A stretch of DNA of 13,434 bases from CAG-390 sp964522215 (GTDB taxonomy: Bacteria > Bacillota > Clostridia > Oscillospirales > CAG-272): contig CAZFVR010000035.1 of NCBI GenBank assembly GCA_964522215.1, positions 1 through 13,434 of the forward strand, read 5' to 3'. Within the stretch, counting starts at the first letter, position 1. Each line of letters opens with the position of its first letter. The notes under the pieces are model-generated. The model did no database searches and was not told the origin of the DNA. It saw only the letters and a program-made list of their open reading frames with translations. Below, piece by piece: positions 1 through 7,090 of the stretch. Both the position numbers and the translations under genes were made by a program.

Positions 1-43
1 TGATTTCGAGTCAGCCCCGTTATGACCACTTCGATATCTCTCC
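1..43 (-). tRNA. tRNA-Ser (anticodon CGA), 5' part only, cut by the window edge
   Basis: Read on the minus strand from 43 down to 1, this is the first 43 nt of a class II serine tRNA. Seen directly: acceptor strand GGAGAGA, linker TA, D-stem TCG/CGG closing a 12-nt D-loop, G26, anticodon stem GCTGA, the seven-base loop CTCGAAA with anticodon CGA, then TCA as the start of the 3' anticodon strand before the window ends. The acceptor start and anticodon loop match the form known for bacterial tRNA-Ser(CGA), which reads UCG. The variable arm, T-arm and 3' acceptor lie outside the window and could not be checked. Confidence 0.87.
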
Positions 44-93
44 GTATTGTTGTGTTGGCGCGATGCGACAGGCGTTCAGGCTCAACATCATTT

Positions 94-122
94 ATTATAT
101 CACATCTTCGGAGCTTTTTCAA
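94..122 (-). promoter_or_regulatory. Near-consensus housekeeping promoter of the tRNA-Ser gene
   Basis: On the minus strand, TTGAAA (122-117) and TATAAT (99-94) are separated by exactly 17 bases, with a TGn extended -10 just before TATAAT. This is close to a perfect sigma-A promoter. The start site would fall near position 87, giving a leader of about 44 nt before the tRNA 5' end at 43. Such strength is usual for stable RNA genes. Confidence 0.82.
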
Positions 123-279
123 GTCCTTTTTTCAAAAAAATCAAACGAAAGAACAAAAAAGCTCCGTTTATCTCGGCGGGTGGCGCTGTTCGTTCATCAT
201 CTTCACCGCCCATGATGTGTTTTCATCTTCATCTATTGATCTTTTTCTATATTTATCTGACATTTTTTTGCCTTTGGTA
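123..279. other. Spacer between two divergent promoters, no gene seen
   Basis: The whole 44-343 interval lacks a credible gene. It holds the divergent tRNA-Ser and plus-strand promoters and, between them, AT-rich sequence with A and T runs near 126-165 and T-rich stretches near 230-270. Open frames crossing it lack a Shine-Dalgarno site and overlap both promoters and the tRNA, so I treat them as chance. I saw no convincing terminator or riboswitch fold here. Confidence 0.6.
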
Positions 280-308
280 TTGCATGCGTGTTCTTTTTAT
301 GATATAAT
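280..308 (+). promoter_or_regulatory. Promoter of the long plus-strand gene series
   Basis: TTGCAT (280-285) and TATAAT (303-308) are spaced by exactly 17 bases, with a TGn extended -10 (TGA at 300-302). Transcription should start near 315, about 29 nt before the ATG at 344. It is the only near-consensus plus-strand promoter I could find in the window, so it may drive much of the downstream series. Immediately after the start site lies the 12-base perfect palindrome AAATAATTATTT (316-327), which might be an operator, although AT-rich DNA yields such palindromes by chance. Confidence 0.72.
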
Positions 309-343
309 ATATTGTAAATAATTATTTCTACTTGGAGGCTGAT

Positions 344-1384
344 ATGGCTCACGAGATCGATATATACACTCCGCTTGATCCATGGGTCATGGCAAGCGAA
401 AATTCTGCCGTTGAGAGGGCGTTGCGCCAACCGCGACTTATTGATAACGAACTGTTGATCGATCATTCAGTGGCTGTGGAATGTGCAGATATCCCGGCGC
501 GTGCATTTTTTGCCGTGCGCGGTTTGAGCTATGTTACACATATCCGTTTGGCGCGCGAGGTATCGCCGGATGATATATCCTTTAAGTCTGCCGCGAGGTT
601 CGCGGGAGAACTGGCAAATGCCGCGGGCGGGGTCTCGCTTGATCTGCAAAGTGGAGATGTGCATATCGGTGAGGAGGCGGAGCGGTTTATCTATTCCCCG
701 CCCTCGCAATACACGCCAATGCTTACCCTTGCTTGCTATTATCTCCCTCGTGCGCCGTTTGAGGCGTATGCGGATGAGTTTGTTGCGCTGCTTGATAAAT
801 ATCTGCCTTTTGCACTTCCGCGAAAATACGGAAGCGGAACAGAGGCCGCGTTTGAACTTTCAGAGCAAGGCATGGAGCATTTTTTGGATCTTTTGAAAAA
901 AGACAATGCACCTGTGTGGCTGGGAAGCTTTCCCGTAACGCATGTTTTGATAAGCGATGCTACTCGCCCCGCAAAAAATGATGGTAGGCGTGTATCGCGC
1001 GTAGCACTTACGATGCCGGAGGATGTTTGGGAATATCCCGAATGGCAATTTGCACTGCGCAGGTTGCTTTGCTGCATGATGCAGCTATTTGACGGATTTT
1101 TTGCTCAGGTAGTACCTTCGGACAAGCAAGGAGTGGCTGCGTGGTGGTGGCAGGGTATCCCGCGAGAGTGTGGCATGCTGTTTGCGTTTGGCGAACCATA
1201 TCGCTCACTTATAGCGCAGGGCACCGGTGCCAATGATCTTTCGGATGATCCGAGGTTCAGCATCTATACCGATGATGATGCTCCGCAGATACCCGTGGAT
1301 CTTCTCTCCCTACCCAAAAAGAGAAAAAGCGGCGACGCCCTAACGCGCGTGGCGTTTACCGAAGCCGACAGGATCCCATTTTGA
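344..1384 (+). CDS. Unrecognised 346-residue soluble protein, first gene of the series
   Basis: I do not recognise the family. The ATG at 344 is chosen over the TTG at 332 because GGAGG at 334-338 sits five bases before that ATG, while the TTG overlaps the ribosome binding site. The protein has no signal peptide or membrane helix. Visible landmarks are a central stretch with LPFALPRKYG followed by a block ending PVWLGSFPVTHVLIS, a Trp/Cys-rich segment (DVWEYPEWQFALRRLLCCMM), three adjacent tryptophans in AAWWWQGIPRECGM, and a basic PKKRKSG patch near the C-terminus. Spacing of conserved-looking aromatic positions vaguely recalls immunity or SUFU-like domains, but I would not assign either. 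It stops 14 bases before miaA and follows a strong promoter, so the two are probably cotranscribed. It occupies the place where mutL lies in some other Firmicutes but does not resemble MutL. Confidence 0.85.
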   Translation: MAHEIDIYTPLDPWVMASENSAVERALRQPRLIDNELLIDHSVAVECADIPARAFFAVRGLSYVTHIRLAREVSPDDISFKSAARFAGELANAAGGVSLDLQSGDVHIGEEAERFIYSPPSQYTPMLTLACYYLPRAPFEAYADEFVALLDKYLPFALPRKYGSGTEAAFELSEQGMEHFLDLLKKDNAPVWLGSFPVTHVLISDATRPAKNDGRRVSRVALTMPEDVWEYPEWQFALRRLLCCMMQLFDGFFAQVVPSDKQGVAAWWWQGIPRECGMLFAFGEPYRSLIAQGTGANDLSDDPRFSIYTDDDAPQIPVDLLSLPKKRKSGDALTRVAFTEADRIPF

Positions 1385-1398
1385 ATTTTAATTAAAAA

Positions 1399-2418
1399 AT
1401 GAACGATAAAGATCAAGGCATAGATATAGATAAAAGCTCCGCGGCGGCACCCAAAACAAAGATCATTGCCATTGTAGGTCCTACCGCCTCAGGTAAGAGC
1501 GGTCTTGCAATGCGGTTGGCACAAAAGCTTGACGGCAGTATAATCTGTTGTGACTCGATGCAAATTTACCGCGGCATGGACATTGGCACGGCAAAGCCGA
1601 CGGCCGAGGATATGAGGATCGTACCGCACCGAATGTTTGATATAGTCTCGCCGCAAAACGCCTATTCCTGCGCCGATTACGTTCGCGATGCAGAAGCGGC
1701 GATACGTGAAACGGTACAGAGTGGCAGGTTACCGATACTTTGCGGCGGTACGGGGCTTTATCTTGAAAGTCTGCTTATGCCCCGGGCATATTCCGCCACG
1801 AGCGGGAGAACCGATATCCGCACCGAGCTTGAGATGATGGCCGCCGCACCCGATGGGCGCGAACGACTGCACAAAATGCTGGGCGAGGTAGATCCGATAT
1901 CTGCAGAGGCGATACACAAAAACAATGTGCGGCGCGTGATACGTGCCATCGAGATATACCGCGAGAGCGGGATCCCGAAGAGTGAACTTGACCGAAGATC
2001 GCGCGAGTGCGCCTCAGTGGATCAAAAGTATGATGCGCTCGTTATAGGATTGCGGTATCCCGATCGTTCACTGTTGCGGCAAAGAATTGCGCAGCGCGTG
2101 GACGAGATGCTGGATGCCGGACTCGGCGACGAGGTGCGGCGTTTAATGGTCGACGGTGCATTTGAATGCGTGATGAGCGGCTCGCCGTCAACCGCCGCGC
2201 AAGCCATAGGCTACAAAGAGATGATAGCGGTACTTGAGAGCGGAGAGATACCCGAGTCGGCTCGTGATGATATAATTACAGCTACATGCCGCTACGCCAA
2301 GCGACAAATGACATGGTTTTCGGCAAAGCCTTACATCAGGTGGATCGATATCACCGAGGACTCCCCCGCCCCGGATGACGAGGCGCTAAAGCTTATAAAC
2401 GATTTTTTGACCAAGTGA
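1399..2418 (+). CDS. miaA: tRNA dimethylallyltransferase MiaA
   Basis: MiaA transfers a dimethylallyl group from DMAPP to N6 of A37 in tRNAs that read UNN codons, helping reading-frame accuracy. At 339 residues it is slightly longer than the usual 300-320, owing to a polar N-terminus of about 20 residues. Seen: the P-loop GPTASGKS (27-34), the DSMQIYRGMDIGTAKP block (52-67), HRMFDI (77-82), GGTGLYL (116-122), a RRVIRAIEIY helix, QAIGYKE, and the C-terminal YAKRQMTWF tRNA-contact motif. All the family signatures are present, so it should be active. The ATG at 1399 has an AT-only leader without a Shine-Dalgarno site; the next in-frame ATG is already past the P-loop, so the upstream start is kept. 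Only 14 bases separate it from the preceding stop, which suggests translational coupling. Confidence 0.97.
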   Translation: MNDKDQGIDIDKSSAAAPKTKIIAIVGPTASGKSGLAMRLAQKLDGSIICCDSMQIYRGMDIGTAKPTAEDMRIVPHRMFDIVSPQNAYSCADYVRDAEAAIRETVQSGRLPILCGGTGLYLESLLMPRAYSATSGRTDIRTELEMMAAAPDGRERLHKMLGEVDPISAEAIHKNNVRRVIRAIEIYRESGIPKSELDRRSRECASVDQKYDALVIGLRYPDRSLLRQRIAQRVDEMLDAGLGDEVRRLMVDGAFECVMSGSPSTAAQAIGYKEMIAVLESGEIPESARDDIITATCRYAKRQMTWFSAKPYIRWIDITEDSPAPDDEALKLINDFLTK

Positions 2419-2487
2419 TGCGATCATTTCTTTATCGGTCGCGGGCATATATGAGCGGGTATGTATGTTATGAAAGGAGCGACTCGG

Positions 2488-4044
2488 ATGGAGGAAAACA
2501 AAAAAGATCTGCAAGTGATCTCGGGCACTGACTCATCTCCAAAGCCGCCCAGGCAAAAGCAGGACGAATACGTCGTGCAGCCGACTCTCCGCCGCCGCAC
2601 TCCGGGCGTTCCGATGGTCCATGTGGCGGAAAGAAAAAAACGAGGCCCGATCTTTGATACGCATTATTTTCTTACCGCCATGACACATATATTCGTTGCA
2701 TTGGCGGCGGTTGGATTTGCCGTATATATAGTCATTCAGCTGATCGGTGATATGACACCGACCGTTACCACAACACCGGCCGTTCTGACACGAGAATCCG
2801 AGTATACACCTGCCACGGCGTACTTAATGAGGCGGGAGCGGGTTCTCGTATCACCCAACGCGGGCGGTGCGATGAGATATCTTTTGGCGGATGGCGAGCT
2901 TGCCTCCCTTGGAGAGGAAGCCGCGTATATATACCCCGCCGAGGATGCGAGAACGCTTGAGCGTATCGCCGAGCTTGAGGGAGAGATCTCCCTGCTCAGC
3001 TCGGCACTGAAAAAAGCTCAAGCGTTCGAGAGTATTCTTAATGTCAGCTCTGCACTGTCCGATACTTGGAGTGATATGATGCAAAGCATATCCGCATCGG
3101 ATTACAGCAGTGCCGCGAGCATGTCAGGCGAGCTCCGCCGACTGCTTATAAGATACGATGCTTACCGCGGGCGGGATGATGATATCGAGAATGCCATCTC
3201 GGCAATGAACGAAGAGCTTTCTCGTCTCTACTTGATCTGCGGCAACCAACTTGACAGCGTGAGTGCGCCATGCTCCGGATATTATTTCAGATATTGCGAT
3301 GGCTACGAGGGGATTTTTGACGGTGCGCTTATAGACGGATTCACGTGCGATACATTTTATGCGGCGCTTGATGCCGTGCCTGTCACTCCAACCGGAGCTG
3401 TGGGAAAGATGGTTGAAGGCTCGCAGTGGTATATTGCCGTGAGCGTTGACAGACGCAGCGGCGGAGACTACACCGTTGGCGAGGAATATAACATAATATT
3501 TGAAAGCAACGGCGGCGCGGGTGTTTTGATGACACTTGGATCGATCACCGATGACGACCGGACCGGCGGATGGTTGCTTTTGTTCTCAACTCGCGAGATG
3601 CCGCAGGGCTTTAGCTATCAGCGAGTCCAGCAGGTCAGGATAGAGCGTGAGGTGCTAAGCGGCTACAGGATACCAATAAGTGCTGTGCGCGCTTATCAAG
3701 GTATGACAGGTGTTTATACACTCAGCGGCGGCAGAGTGAGTTTTCGCAGGATAGACATCATATACCAAAATGATGACTATTGCATAGCCGAGGAGTATTC
3801 TGCAGTCGATAACGATCGCACGCCGACCTATCGCGTACTTGGCTTTAATTCAAACGGCTATGTGGGTGAATATGAGTCTCTACACCTTTTTGCAAAGAGC
3901 CGAGGATGGGAGCGGCGAATATACGATAACGGCGGAGAGGCGATAAAATACGGCTCAAAAGAAGATCATTATTACTACCTTGACGAGTTGGAGGATATTA
4001 TCCTCACCGGCAAGAATCTTTATGATGGTAAATACTTGAGCTGA
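2488..4044 (+). CDS. HlyD-like membrane-anchored adaptor protein of the division cluster
   Basis: This 518-residue protein has a basic cytoplasmic N-terminus (1-60), one transmembrane helix (about 61-87), and a large extracytoplasmic part. After the membrane come half of a biotinyl-lipoyl-like fold (about 107-150), a hairpin of helices rich in heptads (152-250), the returning half with APCSGYY and DGYEG (260-275), and a beta-rich C-terminal region including YRIPISAVR and GVYTLSGGRVSFRRIDI (393-424), ending in GKNLYDGK. This is the layout of HlyD-type membrane fusion proteins. I recall, but cannot verify here, that homologues recur beside yggS and sepF in Clostridia. No ABC transporter or outer-membrane partner is nearby, so a cell-envelope or septal role is as likely as export. 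The start is ATG 2488 because AAAGGAG (2473-2479) lies eight bases upstream; the ATG at 2461 lies upstream of that site. Confidence 0.82.
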   Translation: MEENKKDLQVISGTDSSPKPPRQKQDEYVVQPTLRRRTPGVPMVHVAERKKRGPIFDTHYFLTAMTHIFVALAAVGFAVYIVIQLIGDMTPTVTTTPAVLTRESEYTPATAYLMRRERVLVSPNAGGAMRYLLADGELASLGEEAAYIYPAEDARTLERIAELEGEISLLSSALKKAQAFESILNVSSALSDTWSDMMQSISASDYSSAASMSGELRRLLIRYDAYRGRDDDIENAISAMNEELSRLYLICGNQLDSVSAPCSGYYFRYCDGYEGIFDGALIDGFTCDTFYAALDAVPVTPTGAVGKMVEGSQWYIAVSVDRRSGGDYTVGEEYNIIFESNGGAGVLMTLGSITDDDRTGGWLLLFSTREMPQGFSYQRVQQVRIEREVLSGYRIPISAVRAYQGMTGVYTLSGGRVSFRRIDIIYQNDDYCIAEEYSAVDNDRTPTYRVLGFNSNGYVGEYESLHLFAKSRGWERRIYDNGGEAIKYGSKEDHYYYLDELEDIILTGKNLYDGKYLS

Positions 4045-4114
4045 TCGAGCAAATATCATTTTCCCCGGTCTCCGAATAAGATAATAATTAAAATGATAAA
4101 TGTGAGGCATGGAT

Positions 4115-4819
4115 ATGGAGGATCATTCTTATATCGACCGTTCCGTTAACACCATAATGCACCGTGTGGCCAAGGCATCGCAAAAGCTCGGTGGTGATCG
4201 GGATATCACTGTTGCGGCGGCCGTGAAGTATGCAAATGACGATGAGTTTTTGCACCTCGTTCGCCAATGCGGCGTTATCGATATTGCAGAAAACCGAGTT
4301 CAACAGCTGATAGCGCACCAAGAATTATTAACGCCCGAGGAACGCGACCGTGTGCGATTTCACTTTATTGGCCACCTGCAGACCAACAAGGTCAAAGCAC
4401 TTGTGGGGCGAGTGGTGCTTATACATTCACTTGATTCCCTGCGACTTGCAGAGGAGATCGAAAAACAGTCTGCGGCGCGTGGCATCACCTCCCGCGTTTT
4501 AGTTGAAATAAACGGAGCGAGAGAGCCGGACAAGAGCGGTTTAATGCCGGATGCAGCCGCTGAATTCTGTGCGGCGATTGCAAAAATGCCGCACATAGAA
4601 CAGGTCGGTTTTATGACAATGGGGCCAAAATTCGATAAAAAGAGCGATTATTCAAATTATTTTTCAGAAACTTATCACTTTATGCTTGACATTTGGCACG
4701 AAAAACTTCATAATATAAGGGAGCCTATCATTTCGATGGGCATGAGTGACAGCTATGAGACGGCTATCGAATGCGGCGCAAACTGCGTGCGCATAGGTCG
4801 CGCCTTTTTCGGTAGCTGA
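4115..4819 (+). CDS. yggS: YggS/YlmE-family pyridoxal phosphate-binding protein
   Basis: This is a fold-type III PLP carrier thought to keep PLP and amino-acid pools balanced; the family has no established catalytic reaction. It has 234 residues, the normal size. Seen: the PLP lysine in AAAVKYA (K38), AENRVQ (59-63 region), HFIGHLQTNK (83-92), GFMTMG (165-170), and the phosphate-binding C-terminal block SMGMSDSYETAIECGANCVR (207-226) ending in IGRAFFG. All key elements are intact. I prefer ATG 4115, with GAGG at 4104-4107 seven bases upstream; the in-frame ATG at 4109 would leave a gap of only one base. It sits directly before sepF, the ylmE-ylmF arrangement typical of Gram-positive division clusters. 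Confidence 0.95.
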   Translation: MEDHSYIDRSVNTIMHRVAKASQKLGGDRDITVAAAVKYANDDEFLHLVRQCGVIDIAENRVQQLIAHQELLTPEERDRVRFHFIGHLQTNKVKALVGRVVLIHSLDSLRLAEEIEKQSAARGITSRVLVEINGAREPDKSGLMPDAAAEFCAAIAKMPHIEQVGFMTMGPKFDKKSDYSNYFSETYHFMLDIWHEKLHNIREPIISMGMSDSYETAIECGANCVRIGRAFFGS

Positions 4820-4883
4820 TTTGCTCCCCATTATATAAATAAAAAATAATTTTCAAAACATGTTGAATAAACGGAGGATCATC

Positions 4884-5372
4884 ATGAGCTTTTTTTCAAG
4901 AAAATCCAAAAACGATTTCGAATCTGAATACGACGCCGCATACGATAGCGATTACTATTCCGGCGAAATGACACATCCCGATGAGAGCGCTTTCAGCTCC
5001 GCCGAAAAGGATGATTACAACATTGAGGAGACGGCCAAGCGCCCAACCTCGTCCTATGCCGCATCTTCCATGGCATCCGGTTCTGCCTTTGCCATGAAGC
5101 TCATTAAGCCCACAAGCTACAAAGAGGCTCCCGCTATTGCGGATTTCCTTATCAACAGATGTGCTGTTGTATTGAATCTTGAAGCCGCAAATAAAGAGAC
5201 CGCCTCAAACCTCATCTACTTCCTTACAGGCGTTTCCTACGCCCTTGGCGGACAGATCAAGAGAGTTGCCGCCAACACCTACATGCTTGCTCCCGAAAAT
5301 ATGGAGATATCCGAGGAGGGACGTCGCGCAGAGGCTGATACAGCTGCCGCAAACGACACATTCCCCGGCTGA
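4884..5372 (+). CDS. sepF: Cell division protein SepF
   Basis: SepF tethers FtsZ to the membrane and bundles its filaments at the septum. The 162-residue protein has a short N-terminal hydrophobic/basic segment (MSFFSRKSK) fitting the SepF membrane-targeting helix, an acidic Ser/Ala-rich linker (about 10-68), and the conserved core (about 71-142). The core includes LIKPTSYKEAPAIADFLI, VVLNLEAANKETASNLIYFL, the TGVSYALGG turn used for dimer and filament contacts, and YMLAPENMEI. After it is a short polar tail. The start is ATG 4884, since GGAGG at 4873-4877 is six bases upstream; an in-frame ATG at 4860 precedes that site and would extend the protein by eight residues. The gap to yggT, 152 bases, is the largest in the series and holds a strong hairpin. 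Confidence 0.95.
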   Translation: MSFFSRKSKNDFESEYDAAYDSDYYSGEMTHPDESAFSSAEKDDYNIEETAKRPTSSYAASSMASGSAFAMKLIKPTSYKEAPAIADFLINRCAVVLNLEAANKETASNLIYFLTGVSYALGGQIKRVAANTYMLAPENMEISEEGRRAEADTAAANDTFPG

Positions 5373-5385
5373 TACGGTCCCGATT

Positions 5386-5414
5386 GCCGCGCCGTGATCG
5401 AATCTCGGCGCGGC
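5386..5414 (+). terminator. Strong GC hairpin after sepF, without a T-run
   Basis: GCCGCGCCG (5386-5394) and CGGCGCGGC (5406-5414) form a perfect nine-base-pair stem around an 11-nt loop, 14 bases after the sepF stop. Downstream is CGGTCTTATC rather than a run of T, so it does not fit a classical intrinsic terminator. It could act as an RNA-stability or attenuating element that sets the ratio of sepF to downstream transcripts. A T-run does appear further on (TTGATCTTTTTTGATC, about 5448-5463), but without a comparable GC stem. Confidence 0.5.
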
Positions 5415-5500
5415 CGGTCTTATCGATGATGATATCATGATCTCAAATTTTGATCTTTTTTGATCGATGACCGTGAACCGGCTGCCGCGGTGTCAGGCAT

Positions 5501-5513
5501 CTCCCGCGCGGAG
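5501..5513 (+). promoter_or_regulatory. Small hairpin holding the yggT ribosome binding site
   Basis: CTCC (5501-5504) can pair with GGAG (5510-5513) across a five-base loop, and CCGCG at 5485-5489 can alternatively pair with CGCGG at 5507-5511. Either fold would cover the only Shine-Dalgarno-like sequence before the TTG start of yggT, 11 bases downstream. This suggests limited translation, but the stems are short. Confidence 0.35.
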
Positions 5514-5524
5514 TACTAATTATC

Positions 5525-5809
5525 TTGGAACTGCTTTTATACCTTATAGTTAAATTTGTTGACATTGCGCTGAGCTTTGTGATATTTGCAATGCTTGCGC
5601 GTTCCGTAATGTCATTATTTATGGCGGATGAGAGCAATATCTTTTATGTGCTCGTTTATACTGTGACCGAGCCGTTTGTCTTTCCGCTTCGCACACTGTT
5701 TGAGCGCATGAACTGGTTTCAAAATATGCCAATCGATGTGTCATTTTTTTGTTCCGCCATGCTCGTGATGCTGGTACAGAGTGCGCTTTCCTTTATACCG
5801 CTTGGCTGA
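5525..5809 (+). CDS. yggT: YggT/YlmG-family membrane protein
   Basis: This is a 94-residue inner-membrane protein of the YGGT family, linked to cell division or nucleoid organisation by genetic context in several lineages; its molecular function is unknown. It has two hydrophobic helices (about 4-32 and 70-92) joined by a loop carrying the family signature TEPFVFPLR (48-56), with an arginine (R26) at the end of helix one as in relatives. The start is the TTG at 5525, since no ATG or GTG precedes helix one in frame and GGAG lies 11 bases upstream. A TTG start with a distant, possibly folded ribosome binding site suggests low expression. It follows sepF as in the ylmF-ylmG order, and only 34 bases separate it from the next gene, leaving no room for ylmH. 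Confidence 0.88.
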   Translation: MELLLYLIVKFVDIALSFVIFAMLARSVMSLFMADESNIFYVLVYTVTEPFVFPLRTLFERMNWFQNMPIDVSFFCSAMLVMLVQSALSFIPLG

Positions 5810-5843
5810 TGCTTGGCGGTAAATAATAATCAGGAGGTCTGCC

Positions 5844-7049
5844 ATGCCGATTCCCGAATCATTAAAAACAAAATATTCATTAAGCGGAGATCGCTATATT
5901 GCCGAAAACGCCGATCGTGCCATCTCCGATCTTGTTGCATGTATTTCAAGAATGCACGCCGAAAATACTGCTCTTACCGCAAAGATGCAGGCGGCCGAGC
6001 AGCGCGCCGATGAGCTGTCGGTAAAGGCAAAAACTCTTGAGGATGAAAACGCAAGGCTGGATATTTCGGTCCATGAGCTTACATCTGCCAACAGGCGATT
6101 GACTGCAGAGGCTGAACGCCTTGATAAAAAACTGGCCGAGGTCAGCGTTGCGGTGACTGCGAATGATAAAAAGTTATCCGATGCCGCCGAAAGGCTGACA
6201 CTGCTGACAGAACGCGCAGAACAGCTTTTCGCGGATCTTGTCGAGCGCTCGGACGATATATGCCGCGAGTTTGATCGGCGCGTGGCGCTTATGGCGGCTC
6301 CTGAGTCGCCGAGTGTGTCGAGCCTCGCTTCAGATGATGCCGAAAACGCAAATGAAACAGAAAAAATGCCGGAGCCTTCTCCTGAGGCAGGCATCACCAC
6401 AACCGATATTGCAGTTGATGCAGAACCGGTAGCCGAAGCGGTTTCCCAACCCGTATCGGAAACTGAAACCACAGCCGCGACCGATGACGATGAAACACCA
6501 GATGAGCTTTTGGAGCTTGATAGTCTGACGGAGGACGATAAGCTGACCGAGGCAGACGACCCAAATCTTTTTGAAGACGCGGGTGATGCTGCGGTAACGG
6601 CGGAAGTGACCGCAAAAACAGCAGCGGCCGAAGATGAGTCGACCTCAACTGACTTTGCCGCAACATCAGTTGAGGTGGATGACGGTGATATGCTGCGGGC
6701 ATTAAAAAAGGCTATCGGCATGGCAGTATCTGCGGATCCCGAGTCGCATACGGATAAGGATACATCGGGAAAAGTCACATATGCAGATACCGTTACGGCC
6801 GCTGAAGATGAATCAAATAGCAAAGTTGAAGCACCATCGCCCTCCCCTACCGATGACGATATAAAAAGCATGCTTGCCGCCATGTATTCGGACAACGAGC
6901 CGTCACCCACCGCAGTGGGCAATCAGACTACCGACAGCAAGGCGGGAGAAGGCGATGGCAATAAAGGCTCGGATTTCGGCAGTGTAAAAAGCACGCTTGA
7001 TGCCATTCGCCGAAAGATCGGAAATAAAAGCGGCGAAAACAGAAAATAA
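5844..7049 (+). CDS. Coiled-coil protein with long disordered tail in the divIVA position
   Basis: The 401-residue protein has a short N-terminus, a continuous coiled coil with leucine heptads (about 25-150), and then a low-complexity acidic Ala/Thr/Glu/Ser/Asp-rich tail (about 151-375) that should be disordered. The tail is broken by short helix-prone segments DMLRALKKAIGMAV (282-295) and DDIKSMLAAMYSD (338-350), and a basic one near the end, VKSTLDAIRRKIG (381-393). It lies between yggT and ileS, where divIVA lies in many Firmicutes, so a division-site or pole-scaffold role is inferred. However, the usual DivIVA start (LTPxDIxxKxF and GYDxxEVDxFL) is not seen; only YSLSGDRYIAENADRAISDL occupies that place. 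The start is firm: AGGAGG at 5832-5837 is six bases before ATG. It may be a highly diverged DivIVA/GpsB-like protein or an unrelated replacement. Confidence 0.83.
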   Translation: MPIPESLKTKYSLSGDRYIAENADRAISDLVACISRMHAENTALTAKMQAAEQRADELSVKAKTLEDENARLDISVHELTSANRRLTAEAERLDKKLAEVSVAVTANDKKLSDAAERLTLLTERAEQLFADLVERSDDICREFDRRVALMAAPESPSVSSLASDDAENANETEKMPEPSPEAGITTTDIAVDAEPVAEAVSQPVSETETTAATDDDETPDELLELDSLTEDDKLTEADDPNLFEDAGDAAVTAEVTAKTAAAEDESTSTDFAATSVEVDDGDMLRALKKAIGMAVSADPESHTDKDTSGKVTYADTVTAAEDESNSKVEAPSPSPTDDDIKSMLAAMYSDNEPSPTAVGNQTTDSKAGEGDGNKGSDFGSVKSTLDAIRRKIGNKSGENRK

Positions 7050-7090
7050 AAAATATTTCCTATCAGACAGCAAGAAAGGACGATCCAAAA

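Noticed and set aside
22..321. Plus-strand frame of 99 codons before the first gene
   Set aside because: It overlaps the antisense tRNA-Ser, its promoter and the plus-strand promoter, lacks a ribosome binding site, and has T-run driven Phe/Ser composition.
4055..4097. Inverted repeat ATCATTTT / AAAATGAT before yggS
   Set aside because: Eight AT-rich pairs around a loop of 27 bases are weak and expected by chance in such DNA.
5448..5466. Repeated TTTTGATC motifs between sepF and yggT
   Set aside because: There are only two short copies with no GC stem; this is not a convincing terminator or operator.
5894..6922. Long minus-strand frame of 342 codons opposite the coiled-coil gene
   Set aside because: It is Ser/Ala-rich low complexity created by the codon pattern of the opposite strand and has no known motif. 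The plus-strand gene has an excellent ribosome binding site and fits the conserved gene order.
7050..7090. Possible T-box leader before ileS
   Set aside because: The gap is only 41 bases, far too short for a T-box with specifier loop, antiterminator and terminator.
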